Source: Acidobacteriota bacterium (lineage in GTDB: Bacteria; Acidobacteriota; Vicinamibacteria; Vicinamibacterales; UBA8438). From it: 5,365 nucleotides of DNA. A model generated the notes under the pieces. That model was not told the DNA's origin. It did not search any database and saw nothing but the letters and a program-made list of their open reading frames with translations. The stretch lies in the NCBI GenBank assembly GCA_011523485.1, contig WTGR01000563.1, forward strand, positions 1 through 5,365, written 5' to 3'. Below are positions 1 through 5,030 of the stretch, piece by piece (within the stretch, counting starts at the first letter, position 1; every line of letters begins with the position of its first letter). The translations under genes and the position numbers were made by a program.

Positions 1-50
1 ACGAGGAGCAGGCCCCCGATGCTCGTTGCCATCCGACTCGTTCTTCGCAT
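1..50 (-). CDS. 5' end of an unidentified minus-strand gene (partial)
   Basis: On the minus strand an open frame starts at ATG 50-48 and reads MRRTSRMATSIGGLLLV before it leaves the window. A second in-frame ATG at 32-30 would give MATSIGGLLLV. The basic start followed by a small-residue and leucine run could be a signal peptide or first membrane helix, but only about 16 residues are visible and no family can be named. The start is supported by a near-consensus sigma-70 promoter just upstream (58-85, minus strand), whose predicted transcription start falls at about 51. ATG 50 would therefore be leaderless, while ATG 32 would have a leader of about 18 bases. The frame is also open upstream to about 146 with plausible codons, so a longer protein from TTG 128 cannot be excluded; that would place the promoter inside the gene. 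The gene is divergent from the DUF4159 gene. Confidence 0.4.
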   Translation of the reverse strand, partial: MRRTSRMATSIGGLLL

Positions 51-57
51 CCCGGCG

Positions 58-85
58 ATTATGGCCGCGTGGCGATAGGTGTCAA
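58..85 (-). promoter_or_regulatory. sigma-70 promoter of the left-edge gene
   Basis: On the minus strand a perfect -35 box TTGACA (85-80) is followed after 16 bases by CATAAT (63-58), which matches the -10 consensus at five of six positions. The predicted start of transcription is near 51, right at ATG 50. This is the best full -35/-10 promoter match seen in the window. It is a motif match only. Confidence 0.55.
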
Positions 86-373
86 GCAGGGCGTCGGGGG
101 ATGCTGTCGCCCTGACAGCCCTTGGCAAGAGCCCCTGCCCGTCGTGTCATTGGCGCCCTTGCTCGATCGGGAATCGCGGGTGGAGGCAGGTGCAAGAGCC
201 CCGCTGCCCATCAAGCATCGGCGGTGTGCGTCCGACATGATCAACGGATGCCCGGAATGGTCTGCACGGAGACCGACACGCGCCGTACGGCGGCCGACGA
301 GACGTCCGGCCGGCGAGAACGCACCGGTTCCGCTGGCGCCGGCTTCCATGCCGCGCTACCATCAGCAGTTGCA
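86..373. other. intergenic stretch between divergent genes
   Basis: About 290 bases lie between the left-edge promoter and the DUF4159 start. Open frames here (for example a plus-strand frame from TTG 122 that runs into the DUF4159 gene) translate to low-complexity Arg/Ala/Gly-rich sequence with no domain, as expected for chance reading in GC-rich DNA. One perfect inverted repeat, GCTGTC-5-GACAGC (103-119), lies 18 bases upstream of the -35 box of the divergent promoter. No clear plus-strand promoter was found for the DUF4159 gene. Confidence 0.5.
103..119. repeat. short inverted repeat, possible operator
   Basis: GCTGTC (103-108) and GACAGC (114-119) are perfect complementary arms around a 5-base centre. 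They sit just upstream of the TTGACA box of the minus-strand promoter. That position would suit a regulator site, but a 6-base arm can occur by chance. Confidence 0.25.
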
Positions 374-1162
374 ATGCGCCCGCGCATGGTCGGTTCGCGG
401 CTGCTCGTCCTCGTCGCGCTGGTCTGCGCGCTGGTGGCGGTGAGCGTCTCCGCCCAGCCCTTCCTCGGCTTCGGCGCGTGGGGGCGCCCCAATCTGCGCT
501 ACGACGGCGAATTCACCTTCGTGCGCCTGCGCTGGGACCGGGGCGATTTCGGCGCGACCGTGTACGGGCGCGGCTACATGATGTGGGCCCACGAGTTCCC
601 GCGGGCCGAGCAGCACCTGATGACGCTGCTCAGCGACTTCACCACCGTCGACGCCAAGGACACCGGCAGCTTGATTCTGCCCCTCGACGACCCGCAGCTC
701 TTCCGGCATCCCATCGCGCTGATGCAGGAGCCGGGCTTTTGGGCGATGACCGACCGGCAGGCCGCGCGCCTCCGCGAGTACCTGCTCAAGGGCGGCTTCG
801 TCATCTTCAACGACTTCGAAGGGCGGCAGTGGGAGAACTTCGAGGCGCAGATGCGCCGCGTGATCCCCGACGGCCGCTGGCTGCCGCTCGACCCGGACCA
901 CCGCATCTTCGACACGTTCTTCAACGTGGAGAAGCTCGATCTCCCGAACCCCTACAACCACCACCTCGCCGGCCTCGTTCCCGAGTACTTCGGGTTGTTC
1001 GAGGACAACGATCCCGACGGGCGGCTGATGTCGATCGCCTGCTACAACACCAACCTGGCGGAGTTCTGGCAGTCCGGCGGCGCCGGGTTCTTCCCCATCG
1101 AGCCGATGAACACCGGGTTCGAGCTGGGCATCAACTACATGATGTACGGCCTGACCCACTGA
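374..1162 (+). CDS. exported DUF4159 domain protein
   Basis: This encodes a 262-residue protein. Residues 1-27 form a typical Sec signal peptide: a basic start (MRPRMVGSR), a hydrophobic Leu/Val/Ala core and a VSA|QP cleavage site. The rest matches DUF4159, a glutamine-amidotransferase-like fold of unknown function. Family hallmarks visible are the FVRLRW entry strand (49-54), HEFPRAEQHLM (73-83), GGFVIFNDFEG (140-150), LPLDPDHRIFDTFF (170-183) and the C-terminal NTGFELGINYMMYGL (246-260). Length fits the single-domain form. ATG 374 was chosen because it yields the signal peptide; ATG 386 is an alternative, and the upstream extension to TTG 122 reads as noise. No strong ribosome site is visible. 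In acidobacteria and planctomycetes such proteins often sit with MoxR ATPase and DUF58 genes. None is present here, so its partner, if any, lies elsewhere. The protein is probably periplasmic; its activity is unknown. Confidence 0.9.
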   Translation: MRPRMVGSRLLVLVALVCALVAVSVSAQPFLGFGAWGRPNLRYDGEFTFVRLRWDRGDFGATVYGRGYMMWAHEFPRAEQHLMTLLSDFTTVDAKDTGSLILPLDDPQLFRHPIALMQEPGFWAMTDRQAARLREYLLKGGFVIFNDFEGRQWENFEAQMRRVIPDGRWLPLDPDHRIFDTFFNVEKLDLPNPYNHHLAGLVPEYFGLFEDNDPDGRLMSIACYNTNLAEFWQSGGAGFFPIEPMNTGFELGINYMMYGLTH

Positions 1163-1168
1163 CCGGAA

Positions 1169-1181
1169 GACGGTTGCCGTC
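1169..1181 (+). repeat. small hairpin GACGG-TTG-CCGTC
   Basis: Perfect 5-base arms with a 3-base loop begin seven bases after the DUF4159 stop and lie just upstream of the TATAAT box of the next unit. There is no T-run, so a classical terminator is not supported. It could be a weak terminator or an operator overlapping the -35 region of the downstream promoter. Confidence 0.25.
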
Positions 1182-1190
1182 GGCGCAACG

Positions 1191-1196
1191 TATAAT
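1191..1196 (+). promoter_or_regulatory. consensus -10 box of the two-gene unit
   Basis: A perfect TATAAT lies 73 bases upstream of the small-protein start, in otherwise GC-rich DNA. No good -35 box exists at 16-18 bases upstream (the sequence there is about AGACGG), and there is no TG extension. The promoter may therefore be activator-dependent, or held by a factor binding the hairpin at 1169-1181. The predicted transcript start near 1203 leaves a leader of about 67 bases. Confidence 0.4.
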
Positions 1197-1269
1197 GAAG
1201 TCGAGGCGTCGAATGGACGTCCGTGGGGATTGGCACGACGAGGTAGGACGACAGATAACGGAAAGGAAA

Positions 1270-1437
1270 ATGACTACAAAGAAACCATCTCGCAGGAAGC
1301 GACCGGATGTAGTCCAGGTGAAGAACCCCAAGAGTGGGCACTATGTGAAGATTGATAGAAGCGCCGGCAAGATCATTTCGCACAAGAAGACCGCCGGCCC
1401 CTACAAGGGCGTTCCTGTCGCCAGGAAGAGCCGATGA
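1270..1437 (+). CDS. 55-residue highly basic small protein, first gene of the cassette
   Basis: The protein has 55 residues, 17 of them Lys or Arg. It starts with a basic tail (TTKKPSRRKR, 2-11), followed by a compact core around VVQVKNPKSGHYVKIDR (14-30) and GKIISHKK (33-40), ending near GPYKGVPV (43-50). The alternating pattern suggests a few short beta strands. I recognise no named family; nucleic-acid or partner binding is inferred only from charge. ATG 1270 is preferred because GGAAAGGA (1260-1267) lies directly upstream. In-frame ATGs at 1195 and 1213 exist, but the first lies within the TATAAT box. The stop overlaps the next start as ATGA (1434-1437), so the two genes are translationally coupled. 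G+C is about 48% over 1321-1380, well below the neighbours, which suggests transfer. It is too short for many gene finders and may be missed. Confidence 0.7.
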   Translation: MTTKKPSRRKRPDVVQVKNPKSGHYVKIDRSAGKIISHKKTAGPYKGVPVARKSR

Positions 1438-2075
1438 TCATCTATAGTCCTCTGGACGGCGATGCCCTGACCAGTTCGATTCCGAGCAACCCGAGACACT
1501 GCTTCTTGATGACCCGACTCGGTGATCCCGTGCCTGCCGCAATCGAAGAGATTCGGCTGACCGTGTCCGACTTGTGCAGCAGTGCGAACTACACCGTTAT
1601 CGATGCACGGTCGCGTGTCACGGGGCGGGACTTCCTGATGAAGATCTGGAGACTGATTGCTTCTGCTCCGCTTTCGATCGGCATTTGCCACGAAGATATT
1701 CCTGCTACCACGCAGGCCAACATCTACTACGAGCTCGGCGTCGCGCAGGCGCTCGGCAAGGAGACTCTGCTCATCAAGTCTCCGAACGTCGCGGTGCCAA
1801 GCGATTTCATCAGAACTGAGTATGTGGAGTTCAATGCGGATTTCAGAGGGAACTTTTCCAGATACCTCGACTCGTTGCAGGATTGGGCCGAACATTATGA
1901 ACTTGTCGCCGATCAACTCGACAGGAATCCGATCCTTGCGATCGATTACCTGAAACGAGCGTTCTTGATTTCCGGCGACGAGAGGCTTCGCGAAAAGGCG
2001 CAGTCGCTCCTCCGCGAAGCCGGGCTTGATGATCGAGCAAGGAACAGCGTGGAATTGCTCGCGGCGGCCTTCTAG
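1434..2075 (+). CDS. nucleoside 2-deoxyribosyltransferase/TIR-like Rossmann protein
   Basis: This 213-residue protein has no signal peptide or membrane helix. Residues 21-134 look like the Rossmann-type fold shared by nucleoside deoxyribosyltransferases, SLOG and TIR-like proteins: a first strand HCFLMTRLG (22-30), an amphipathic helix with IEEIRLTVSDLC, a second strand YTVIDA, a third strand PLSIGICHED, then ANIYYELGVAQALGK (95-109) and TLLIK (111-115). The ELG-x-A-x-x-x-GK pattern matches the segment carrying the nucleophilic glutamate of lactobacillus deoxyribosyltransferases, here Glu100. Residues about 140-213 are helical (FSRYLDSLQDWAEHY, then a TPR-like NPILAIDYLKRAF). Possible activities are cleavage of an N-glycosidic bond in a nucleotide or NAD, or sensing of such a ligand; both are inferences. 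It is coupled to the basic small protein by a 4-base overlap. G+C and codon use are lower than the neighbours, suggesting acquisition. The fold call is fairly sure; the function is open. Confidence 0.75.
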   Translation: MIIYSPLDGDALTSSIPSNPRHCFLMTRLGDPVPAAIEEIRLTVSDLCSSANYTVIDARSRVTGRDFLMKIWRLIASAPLSIGICHEDIPATTQANIYYELGVAQALGKETLLIKSPNVAVPSDFIRTEYVEFNADFRGNFSRYLDSLQDWAEHYELVADQLDRNPILAIDYLKRAFLISGDERLREKAQSLLREAGLDDRARNSVELLAAAF

Positions 2076-2178
2076 CCGGAACCGCACCGTCCTGCCAATA
2101 GCCTGAGAACTCTGGTTCGGGCAATGGTGTCGGCCGGGAGTGCGTCCGGAGTGCGTCCGGCGCGCGGCCGGGGCTGTA
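2076..2178. other. convergent intergenic gap with an 11-base tandem repeat
   Basis: This gap separates the ends of two convergent genes. It contains GGAGTGCGTCC twice in tandem (2137-2147 and 2148-2158). No strong hairpin with a T-run, hence no clear intrinsic terminator, was found on either strand. Confidence 0.4.
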
Positions 2179-2565
2179 TTACGGGACTTGGGGTGCCGCG
2201 GAACGTCGTGGGTTCCGCTTCAGAAGCCAGAGCAGCAACCACGCCGGCAACGACAGGACCGCCGCATAGATCCAGACTGCAATGGGCCCGAGCAGGCCGC
2301 CGACTGTCGCGGCCGCGGTCGTGAGGGGACCGAGCACGGCGGCGCAGCCGTACGCCGCTGCCCGCGAGCGGGGATACAGGCGGCGGACGGCCATCGTCAG
2401 CGGAATGCCGGCCGGCCAGGCGAATACGAAGAGCGGCACGATGGCCGCGGCCATCATCGGTCCAGGCATCGGCGGCGCCGGAATCGCGCCGAAACCGAAT
2501 CGCACGACCGCCTGCGCGACCACCGCGAGCGGCAGCCAGAGCGAGAGCAGAAGCGTGCGTCCCAT
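2179..2565 (-). CDS. small four-helix membrane protein
   Basis: The 128-residue protein is dominated by hydrophobic segments: about 4-25 (LLLSLWLPLAVVAQAVV), 37-60 (MMAAAIVPLFVFAWPAGIPL), 69-90 (AAAYGCAAVLGPLTTAAATV) and 92-115 (GPIAVWIYAAVLSLPAWLLL). It ends in a basic tail, KRNPRRS. The basic loop RRLYPRSR (61-68) between helices 2 and 3, together with the basic C-terminus, suggests a cytoplasmic side by the positive-inside rule. That hydrophobic pattern would be unlikely in a chance frame. I recognise no family. Start ATG 2565 has a weak GGGA upstream. The gene lies 46 bases downstream of the PIN toxin on the same strand and may be read through from that operon, but nothing shows a functional link. 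Confidence 0.65.
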   Translation of the reverse strand: MGRTLLLSLWLPLAVVAQAVVRFGFGAIPAPPMPGPMMAAAIVPLFVFAWPAGIPLTMAVRRLYPRSRAAAYGCAAVLGPLTTAAATVGGLLGPIAVWIYAAVLSLPAWLLLWLLKRNPRRSAAPQVP

Positions 2566-2611
2566 GATCCCAGACTGACACGGGTGCCGCGGGATGGCAA
2601 TCGGGCGGCGG

Positions 2612-3025
2612 CTACCGGAGGCGGAGCGCCTCCGCGGGCGTCAGGATCGGGATGCCCTGGAACGGCGACATCACCAGCAGATCCTGATCGCCGGTGATCA
2701 GACAGTCTGCGCGCCCCAGGAGGGCGGTTTCGAGCAGCATGTCGTCCCCGGGGTCGCGGCATCCCAACTTGGCGCCGACGATCGAGACCCACTCGGAGAC
2801 GGCTTCGAGTTGGGCGAGGAAGAGCCGCCGAGCGTCCCGGCTGACGTACCGGTCGAACCGGGAACGATGGAACCTCGTTCGCAACTCGCCGAAGGTCTCC
2901 TCGGAGAAGAGCAGGACGCCGTGGGCGTCGCGTATCGCGTCCACTACCGCACGCGGCCGGCTGACCGGTATCAGTGCCGCGCTGATCAGTACGTTGGTGT
3001 CGAGGACGAAGCGCTCAACCGTCAT
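2612..3025 (-). CDS. PIN-domain toxin (COG1569-type putative ribonuclease)
   Basis: This 137-residue protein fills a single PIN domain. The metal-binding acidic set is intact: Asp9 in FVLDTNVLISA, Glu47 in SEETFGEL, Asp94/Asp95 in RDPGDDMLLETA and Asp113/Asp115 in ITGDQDLL. The order, plus the closing GIPILTPAEAL, matches the COG1569 group of toxin-antitoxin PIN proteins rather than classical VapC. Family members are Mg-dependent ribonucleases that block growth by cutting RNA; the target here is unknown. The start overlaps the end of the antitoxin gene by 11 bases with no good ribosome site of its own, so translation is probably coupled, keeping toxin below antitoxin. All catalytic residues are present, so the toxin should be active. 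Confidence 0.9.
   Translation of the reverse strand: MTVERFVLDTNVLISAALIPVSRPRAVVDAIRDAHGVLLFSEETFGELRTRFHRSRFDRYVSRDARRLFLAQLEAVSEWVSIVGAKLGCRDPGDDMLLETALLGRADCLITGDQDLLVMSPFQGIPILTPAEALRLR
2616..2634 (-). repeat. hairpin at the 3' end of the toxin gene
   Basis: CGGAGGC (2616-2622) and GCCTCCG (2628-2634) form perfect 7-base arms around a 5-base loop over the last codons of the toxin. No T-run follows on the minus strand, so this is at best a weak or factor-dependent terminator or an mRNA 3' end stabiliser. Confidence 0.3.
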
Positions 3026-3266
3026 CGGACAGGAGCACGTCCAACTCGGCTTCGGTCAGGCCGCGCGACGCCGCCTCGGCTCCCAGGCGGTCCATGGTCT
3101 CGGTGAGGCGCGCCCAGGCGGCGCCTCGCAGGCGTTCGTACTGCTGCATCGACATTACGACGCCGACCGGCCGGCCCTTCTTCGTCACGCGGACCGGCGC
3201 CGTCTGAGCGGCGTCGAGCAACTGGCCGAACCGATTCTTGGCCTCGCGGGCCGCGATTTCCTTCAT
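3015..3266 (-). CDS. Phd/YefM-family antitoxin
   Basis: The 83-residue protein has the Phd/YefM DNA-binding fold at its N-terminus: MKEIAAREAKNRFGQLLDAA (1-20), then PVRVTKKGRPVGVVMSMQQYERL (24-46). This is the standard 'AK.rf..ll..a....v.itk.G.pvavl.s...y..l' pattern. Residues 50-83 form a helical, acidic tail (TEAELDVLLSDDG) that would wrap and inhibit the toxin. The family dimerises, binds operator DNA in its own promoter and, when cleaved by proteases, frees the toxin. The gene precedes and overlaps the PIN toxin by 11 bases. A 7-base perfect inverted repeat starts five bases upstream of the ATG and fits an autoregulatory operator. Pairing of Phd-type antitoxins with COG1569 PIN toxins is common. 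Confidence 0.9.
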   Translation of the reverse strand: MKEIAAREAKNRFGQLLDAAQTAPVRVTKKGRPVGVVMSMQQYERLRGAAWARLTETMDRLGAEAASRGLTEAELDVLLSDDG

Positions 3267-3270
3267 GAGC

Positions 3271-3288
3271 CCATAATAGCCATTATGG
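3271..3288 (-). promoter_or_regulatory. toxin-antitoxin operator overlapping the -10 region
   Basis: The plus strand reads CCATAATAGCCATTATGG: perfect 7-base arms CCATAAT and ATTATGG around AGCC. On the minus strand the site holds two possible -10 boxes, CATAAT (3287-3282) and TATTAT (3279-3274), both within 25 bases of the antitoxin ATG, so the transcript would have a very short leader or none. No good -35 box was seen. The site is AT-rich in a GC-rich setting and fills the 39-base gap to the ATPase stop. Binding by the Phd-type antitoxin is the expected role. Confidence 0.65.
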
Positions 3289-3305
3289 ACGATTCCAGGC
3301 TCCGT

Positions 3306-4706
3306 TCACATTCGGGCAGCCAGGCCCTCCACCAGGGAGGGCAGCCGCTCCACCAGGTAGAGCGGGAGGGACAGCAGCGGGTAGCGGACCCGTTCGGAGC
3401 CCTGGCGGTCGCGCACTTCTGCTTCGACCGTGTGCAGGGCCGGCAGGGCCGCGTCGAAACGGACTGCGAACGGAACCCGTTTCTCCGCCACGAACTGGTG
3501 CAGCGACTTCAGGGTGCCGGTGCGTCCGGCCTTCACTTCGATCGGCACGATGCGGCCGCCGAGCTCGCACACGTAGTCGACCTCGGCATTGTTGGAGCGG
3601 CCCTCGCGCAGCCAGTAGGTCAATTCGCGGTTCGGCCGGTCGGCGAGGAGGAACTGCAGGTGCTGGCCGATGAACTGCTCGGCGCCGGGACCGGCGTTGA
3701 CGAGTTGCGTCTCGGTCTGACCGGCGAGGGTCTGCCAGCCGAGTCCGCAGACGGCGTTCATCAGGCCGACGTCCAGGAAGATCAGCTTGAAGACCTTCTC
3801 CTTGAGGTCGGCTTGCAGCGGCAGGCCGGAACACTGGCTGTGCGTCACGCGCGCGATGACCCGCGCCATGGCCAGCAGGTCGATGTCACGCCGGATGGTG
3901 GCGCTCTGGTCGTCCGCGGAGACGTTGCTGTACTTCACCTTTCGTCCGGCGTGGCGGGCCGCGAAGTTGAACACGCGGAGCATGCGGGTGAGGTCGCGAC
4001 GCGCCGCGTACTTCGGGAAGTCGTCCCGCCAGGTATCGATGATGCTGGCGTGGACGGCACTGACGGCTCGCAGATTCCTCGACTCGGCATAAGTCCTGAC
4101 CGCCTCGGGCATGCCGCCGACGAAGTGGTACAGACGCAGGAGCTCCAGCAGGCGCTGGTGAACGACCGGGTGCGGCGATGGGGGGGCGGGACCGGTCGTC
4201 CACCCGAACGCCTCGATCTCGCGGGCGAGCCGCTCCTGACCGGCGGCCCGCAGGAATTCGGTGAACGTCATCGGACCCAGATCGAGGTATTGGATGCGTC
4301 CGACCGGCATCGAGAAGGTGTGGTCCGACAGCATGAACTCCAGCAGGGAGCCGGCGGCGACGATCGGCAGTTCCGGCATCTCTTCGAGGAAGTACCGAAG
4401 AGAGGCGAAGGCGCTGGGGGCGGCCTGTATCTCGTCCAGAAACAGGATGGTGCGCATGGAGCGCGGTCGGTCGGAGACGGCCTCGATCACGTCGAGCACG
4501 GTCGCCGGATCGTTGCGGGCGAACGTCTCGGCGAGATGCGGATGGCGTTCGAGATTGACCGTCAGCAGATCCCGGTCGGTTGCCGCTTCGCAGAACAGCC
4601 GGACCAGCGTGGACTTGCCGACCTGCCGCGCTCCGCGCAGGATCAGGGGCTTGCGTCCCGGCCGCTGCAGCCACTCCTGCAGATCCCGCAGGCGATGACG
4701 ATGCAC
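3306..4706 (-). CDS. AAA+ ATPase with C-terminal DUF4143 domain
   Basis: This 466-residue protein has the usual full length for the family. The N-terminal ATPase (about 15-200) carries Walker A GARQVGKST (25-33, Lys31), Walker B ILFLDEIQ (87-94, Asp91-Glu92), the sensor AAGS (117-120) and the arginine-bearing PVGR (134-137), followed by GPMTFTEFL (144-152). DUF4143 spans about 220-400. It ends in a restriction-endonuclease-like core: Glu343, NNAEVDYV with Asp377, and PIEVKAG with Glu390 and Lys392. That is a PD-(D/E)xK-like arrangement, so nuclease activity is possible but unproven; many of these 'archaeal ATPase-like' proteins have no known role. The start is GTG 4706, the only usable one after the stop at 4721-4719. 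The gene ends 39 bases before the antitoxin start. Such ATPases are frequent in variable regions next to toxin-antitoxin loci. Confidence 0.92.
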   Translation of the reverse strand: MHRHRLRDLQEWLQRPGRKPLILRGARQVGKSTLVRLFCEAATDRDLLTVNLERHPHLAETFARNDPATVLDVIEAVSDRPRSMRTILFLDEIQAAPSAFASLRYFLEEMPELPIVAAGSLLEFMLSDHTFSMPVGRIQYLDLGPMTFTEFLRAAGQERLAREIEAFGWTTGPAPPSPHPVVHQRLLELLRLYHFVGGMPEAVRTYAESRNLRAVSAVHASIIDTWRDDFPKYAARRDLTRMLRVFNFAARHAGRKVKYSNVSADDQSATIRRDIDLLAMARVIARVTHSQCSGLPLQADLKEKVFKLIFLDVGLMNAVCGLGWQTLAGQTETQLVNAGPGAEQFIGQHLQFLLADRPNRELTYWLREGRSNNAEVDYVCELGGRIVPIEVKAGRTGTLKSLHQFVAEKRVPFAVRFDAALPALHTVEAEVRDRQGSERVRYPLLSLPLYLVERLPSLVEGLAARM

Positions 4707-4721
4707 GATGCGAGGATCTCA

Positions 4722-4769
4722 TTTTTATACCCATAGAAGCAATCTGTAACTACGTTTTTATGGGTGTAT
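4722..4769 (-). promoter_or_regulatory. AT-rich promoter region with mirrored boxes upstream of the ATPase
   Basis: This AT-rich island contains ACCCATA (4729-4735) and TATGGGT (4759-4765), perfect 7-base inverted arms 23 bases apart. It also has the direct repeat TTTTTAT at 4722-4728 and 4755-4761. On the minus strand TATAAA (4729-4724) is a likely -10 box, with transcription starting near 4717, about 11 bases before GTG 4706. The -35 match is poor. The arrangement suggests a regulator dimer bridging the promoter. Confidence 0.4.
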
Positions 4770-4832
4770 TTTCTGCCTCCCAGTGGGTCCCCTGGGACTT
4801 CAGAATCCGATCATCGTCTGCAGGCAGAAGAA

Positions 4833-4850
4833 GTCCGCCGTGTCCGCCGT
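4833..4850. repeat. 9-base tandem repeat, two copies
   Basis: GTCCGCCGT occurs twice in direct succession (4833-4841, 4842-4850), a few bases left of the first 39-base repeat. On the minus strand it encodes the ADT/ADF-type periodicity in the remnant's last residues. Confidence 0.7.
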
Positions 4851-4855
4851 GAAGT

Positions 4856-4894
4856 CCGCGTCCCGCAGGTAGGCGCCGCCGAAGAAGCGGCCGT
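4856..4894. repeat. 39-base direct repeat, copy 1
   Basis: This copy is identical over 39 bases to 4930-4968. It begins CCGCGTCCCGCAGGTAGGCG and ends AAGCGGCCGT. On the minus strand it encodes GRFFGGAYLRDA in the frame that ends at the TGA 4802-4800. Confidence 0.9.
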
Positions 4895-4929
4895 TCCGGA
4901 CGATCCGAACGTGCGGGCGATGGTCGAGG

Positions 4930-4968
4930 CCGCGTCCCGCAGGTAGGCGCCGCCGAAGAAGCGGCCGT
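4930..4968. repeat. 39-base direct repeat, copy 2
   Basis: This is an exact second copy of 4856-4894, offset by 74 bases. Because 74 is not a multiple of three, the two copies are read in different minus-strand frames, so the duplication itself breaks any gene that spans it. Confidence 0.9.
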
Positions 4969-5030
4969 AGCCACCTCCAGGCCGACCGGCCCGACCGGGA
5001 GCCGGATGGCGACGTCGATCTCGTGGCCGA

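Noticed and set aside
122..373. N-terminal extension of the DUF4159 protein from TTG 122
   Set aside because: It would bury the signal peptide behind about 84 residues of low-complexity sequence. The secretion signal starts at 374.
362..1159. 265-codon minus-strand open frame opposite the DUF4159 gene
   Set aside because: It mirrors the DUF4159 codons almost exactly, has a Val/Glu/Gly/His-rich translation and no recognisable motif.
478..1437. 319-codon plus-strand frame that ends at the small basic protein
   Set aside because: The first 240 codons overlap the DUF4159 gene in another frame and are Arg/Pro/Ala-rich noise. Only the part from ATG 1270 has a ribosome site and protein-like sequence.
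1401..2087. 228-codon minus-strand frame opposite the NDT/TIR-like gene
   Set aside because: It is antisense to a gene with a recognisable fold and a coupled upstream partner, and no motif was seen in its translation.
2079..2118. Intrinsic terminator between the convergent genes (GAACC/GGTTC pairing)
   Set aside because: The arms are five bases with a 30-base loop and no T-run, which is too weak to support.
3271..3288. Terminator for the ATPase gene
   Set aside because: The perfect repeat is AT-rich, has no T-run after it and lies over the antitoxin promoter, so an operator explains it better.
2694..4736. 680-codon plus-strand open frame spanning the toxin, antitoxin and ATPase genes
   Set aside because: It is antisense to three genes with intact motifs. 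Its translation is rich in Arg, Gln, Gly and His with no domain, the usual mirror effect of high third-position GC.
4856..4968. Possible CRISPR array from the 39-base repeats
   Set aside because: There are only two copies with a single 35-base interval, the repeat reads as protein-coding (GRFFGGAYLRDA) and there are no cas genes.
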